A DNA stretch of 64,000 nucleotides from Salinarimonas sp. (GTDB lineage: Bacteria; Pseudomonadota; Alphaproteobacteria; Rhizobiales; Beijerinckiaceae), in assembly GCF_040111675.1 (NCBI RefSeq), contig NZ_CP157794.1, forward strand, positions 3,741,501 to 3,805,500, written 5' to 3'. Made by a program: the position numbers and the translations under genes. Below the pieces are notes generated by a model that was not told where the DNA came from, made no database searches, and was given only the letters and a program-made list of their open reading frames with translations. Below are positions 62,997 through 64,000 of this stretch, one piece after another; the stretch's first letter is position 1, and every line of letters begins with the position of its first letter.

Positions 62997-63124
62997 CGGT
63001 CCCGCTCGCCGCGGCCCAGCCATGCGCGGGGGTCTCGCATGCGCGGGGGCGGCTTGATTCGAGGTCGAAGGACTGCGACATCGGTCGGGCATTCCCCCCG
63101 ACCCTCGCGCTCCGAGACCGACCG

Positions 63125-64000
63125 ATGACCGCCCCGCTCTCCCTGTCCAAGGACAAGATCAAGATCCTGCTCCTCGAGAACGTCAACGACAGCGCGGTGG
63201 CGCTGATGGAGGCGGCGGGCTACGTCTCGATCACCCGGCTCAAGACCGCGCTCGACGGCGAGGCGCTGAAGCAGGCGCTCCAGGGCGTCCACATCCTGGG
63301 CATCCGCTCGCGCACGCAGCTGACCGAGGAGGTCTTCGCCGCCGCCGACCGTCTCGTCGCGGTCGGCTGCTTCTCGGTGGGCACCAACCAGGTCGACCTC
63401 GACGCGGCGCGCCGGCGGGGCGTGCCGGTCTTCAACGCGCCCTTCTCGAACACGCGCTCGGTGGCGGAGCTGACGCTCGCCGAGATCGTCATGCTGATGC
63501 GCCGGATCGTGCCGCGCTCCGACGCCGCCCATCGCGGCGGCTGGGACAAGTCGGCGGCGGACAGCCACGAGGTGCGCGGCAAGTGCCTCGGCATCGTCGG
63601 CTACGGCAATATCGGCTCGCAGCTCTCGACGCTGGCCGAGAGCTACGGGATGCGCGTGATCTACTACGACCGCACCGACAAGCTGCGCCACGGCAACACC
63701 GAGCCCGTCGACACGCTCCAGGAGCTCCTCGAATGCGCCGACGTGGTGACGCTCCACGTCCCCGAGACGCCGGAGACCGCCGGCATGATCGGCGAGCGCG
63801 AGATCCGCGCCATGAAGGCGGGCGCCTACCTCATCAACAATTCCCGCGGCACCGTGGTCGATCTCGGGGCGCTCGCCGCGGCCCTGAAGGACGGCCACCT
63901 GCGCGGGGCGGCGATCGACGTCTTCCCGAAGGAGCCCGGCTCCAACGAGGAGCGCTTCGAGAGCCCGCTCCAGGGCATCGACAACGTCATCCTCACCCCG
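63125..64000 (+). CDS. serA: D-3-phosphoglycerate dehydrogenase, 3' truncated by window edge
   Basis: The frame is open from the ATG at 63125 to the window end, 292 codons so far. SerA oxidises 3-phosphoglycerate in serine synthesis. The substrate domain has GIRSRTQLTEEVFAAADRLV and VGCFSVGTNQVDLDAARRRG with FNAPFSNTRSVAEL; the NAD-binding motif is GIVGYGNIGSQLSTLAESYG, and the catalytic Arg lies in NNSRGTVVDLGAL. The pattern is that of E. coli-type SerA, with a C-terminal ACT domain expected beyond the window. Confidence 0.93.
   Translation, partial: MTAPLSLSKDKIKILLLENVNDSAVALMEAAGYVSITRLKTALDGEALKQALQGVHILGIRSRTQLTEEVFAAADRLVAVGCFSVGTNQVDLDAARRRGVPVFNAPFSNTRSVAELTLAEIVMLMRRIVPRSDAAHRGGWDKSAADSHEVRGKCLGIVGYGNIGSQLSTLAESYGMRVIYYDRTDKLRHGNTEPVDTLQELLECADVVTLHVPETPETAGMIGEREIRAMKAGAYLINNSRGTVVDLGALAAALKDGHLRGAAIDVFPKEPGSNEERFESPLQGIDNVILTP

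Overview
The window is a GC-rich chromosomal segment from an alphaproteobacterium, most likely of the order Hyphomicrobiales (Rhizobiales). Supporting signs are a CheZ / DUF1217 / flgF / fliI flagellar cluster, carD with a 7Fe ferredoxin fdxA, the aerobic cobaltochelatase pair cobS-cobT beside a J-domain protein and bolA, and a DUF1476 ATP-synthase inhibitor beside purC. Genus cannot be fixed from the sequence alone.

Layout. 1-4.2 kb: end of a flagellar/chemotaxis cluster (cheZ, DUF1217, flgF, an unknown gene, fliI). 4.3-7.3 kb: an exported phytase-like esterase and an SPW membrane protein. 7.5-11.3 kb: a three-subunit molybdenum hydroxylase (2Fe-2S, FAD plus 4Fe-4S, Mo) with overlapping genes. 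11.6-13.8 kb: ribB and aroC. 13.9-18.6 kb: an acquired island with two identical IS1182-type elements in direct tandem and a two-gene cassette containing a HipA-like kinase, part of it AT-rich. 18.6-25.5 kb: a GGDEF/EAL protein, rpmF, a pterin dehydratase, a VapC/Phd toxin-antitoxin pair, an SDR, an L,D-transpeptidase, a VOC protein and an acyl-CoA dehydrogenase. 25.6-32.0 kb: a complete type II-C CRISPR-Cas system. 32-48 kb: PRC-barrel protein, D-amino-acid aminotransferase, DapA-family protein, a degenerate EAL protein, a copper-chaperone-like protein, an acyl-CoA ligase, carD, fdxA, a HerA-type ATPase, an S4 protein, a Suv3-like helicase and a second PIN toxin-antitoxin pair. 48-64 kb: rpmB, a queuosine-precursor transporter, BenE, a serine hydrolase, an IS5-type element, an 11-unit tandem array, a second phytase-like protein, cobT, cobS, J-domain protein, bolA, purC, DUF1476, a DUF6455-like protein and the start of serA.

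The CRISPR-Cas locus is the most complete system here. The genes cas9 (1034 aa), cas1 and cas2 lie on the minus strand. An array of 27 repeats of 36 bp with 26 spacers follows cas2 and is read from the plus strand. A tracrRNA gene can be read on the plus strand, divergent from cas9: a promoter with 17-bp spacing, an anti-repeat complementary to the array repeat, and a GC-rich terminator. A perfect 9-bp inverted repeat covers the cas9 ribosome-binding site and the tracrRNA promoter.

The window also carries two families of short non-coding repeats. One (about 180 bp, ends GTCATCCCGG / CCGGGATGAC) occurs as five dispersed copies and as a tandem array of 11 units of 204 bp at 53.2-55.5 kb. The other (about 205 bp, ends with a CCTTCCC..GGGAAGG palindrome) occurs twice. 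No rRNA or tRNA gene was recognised.
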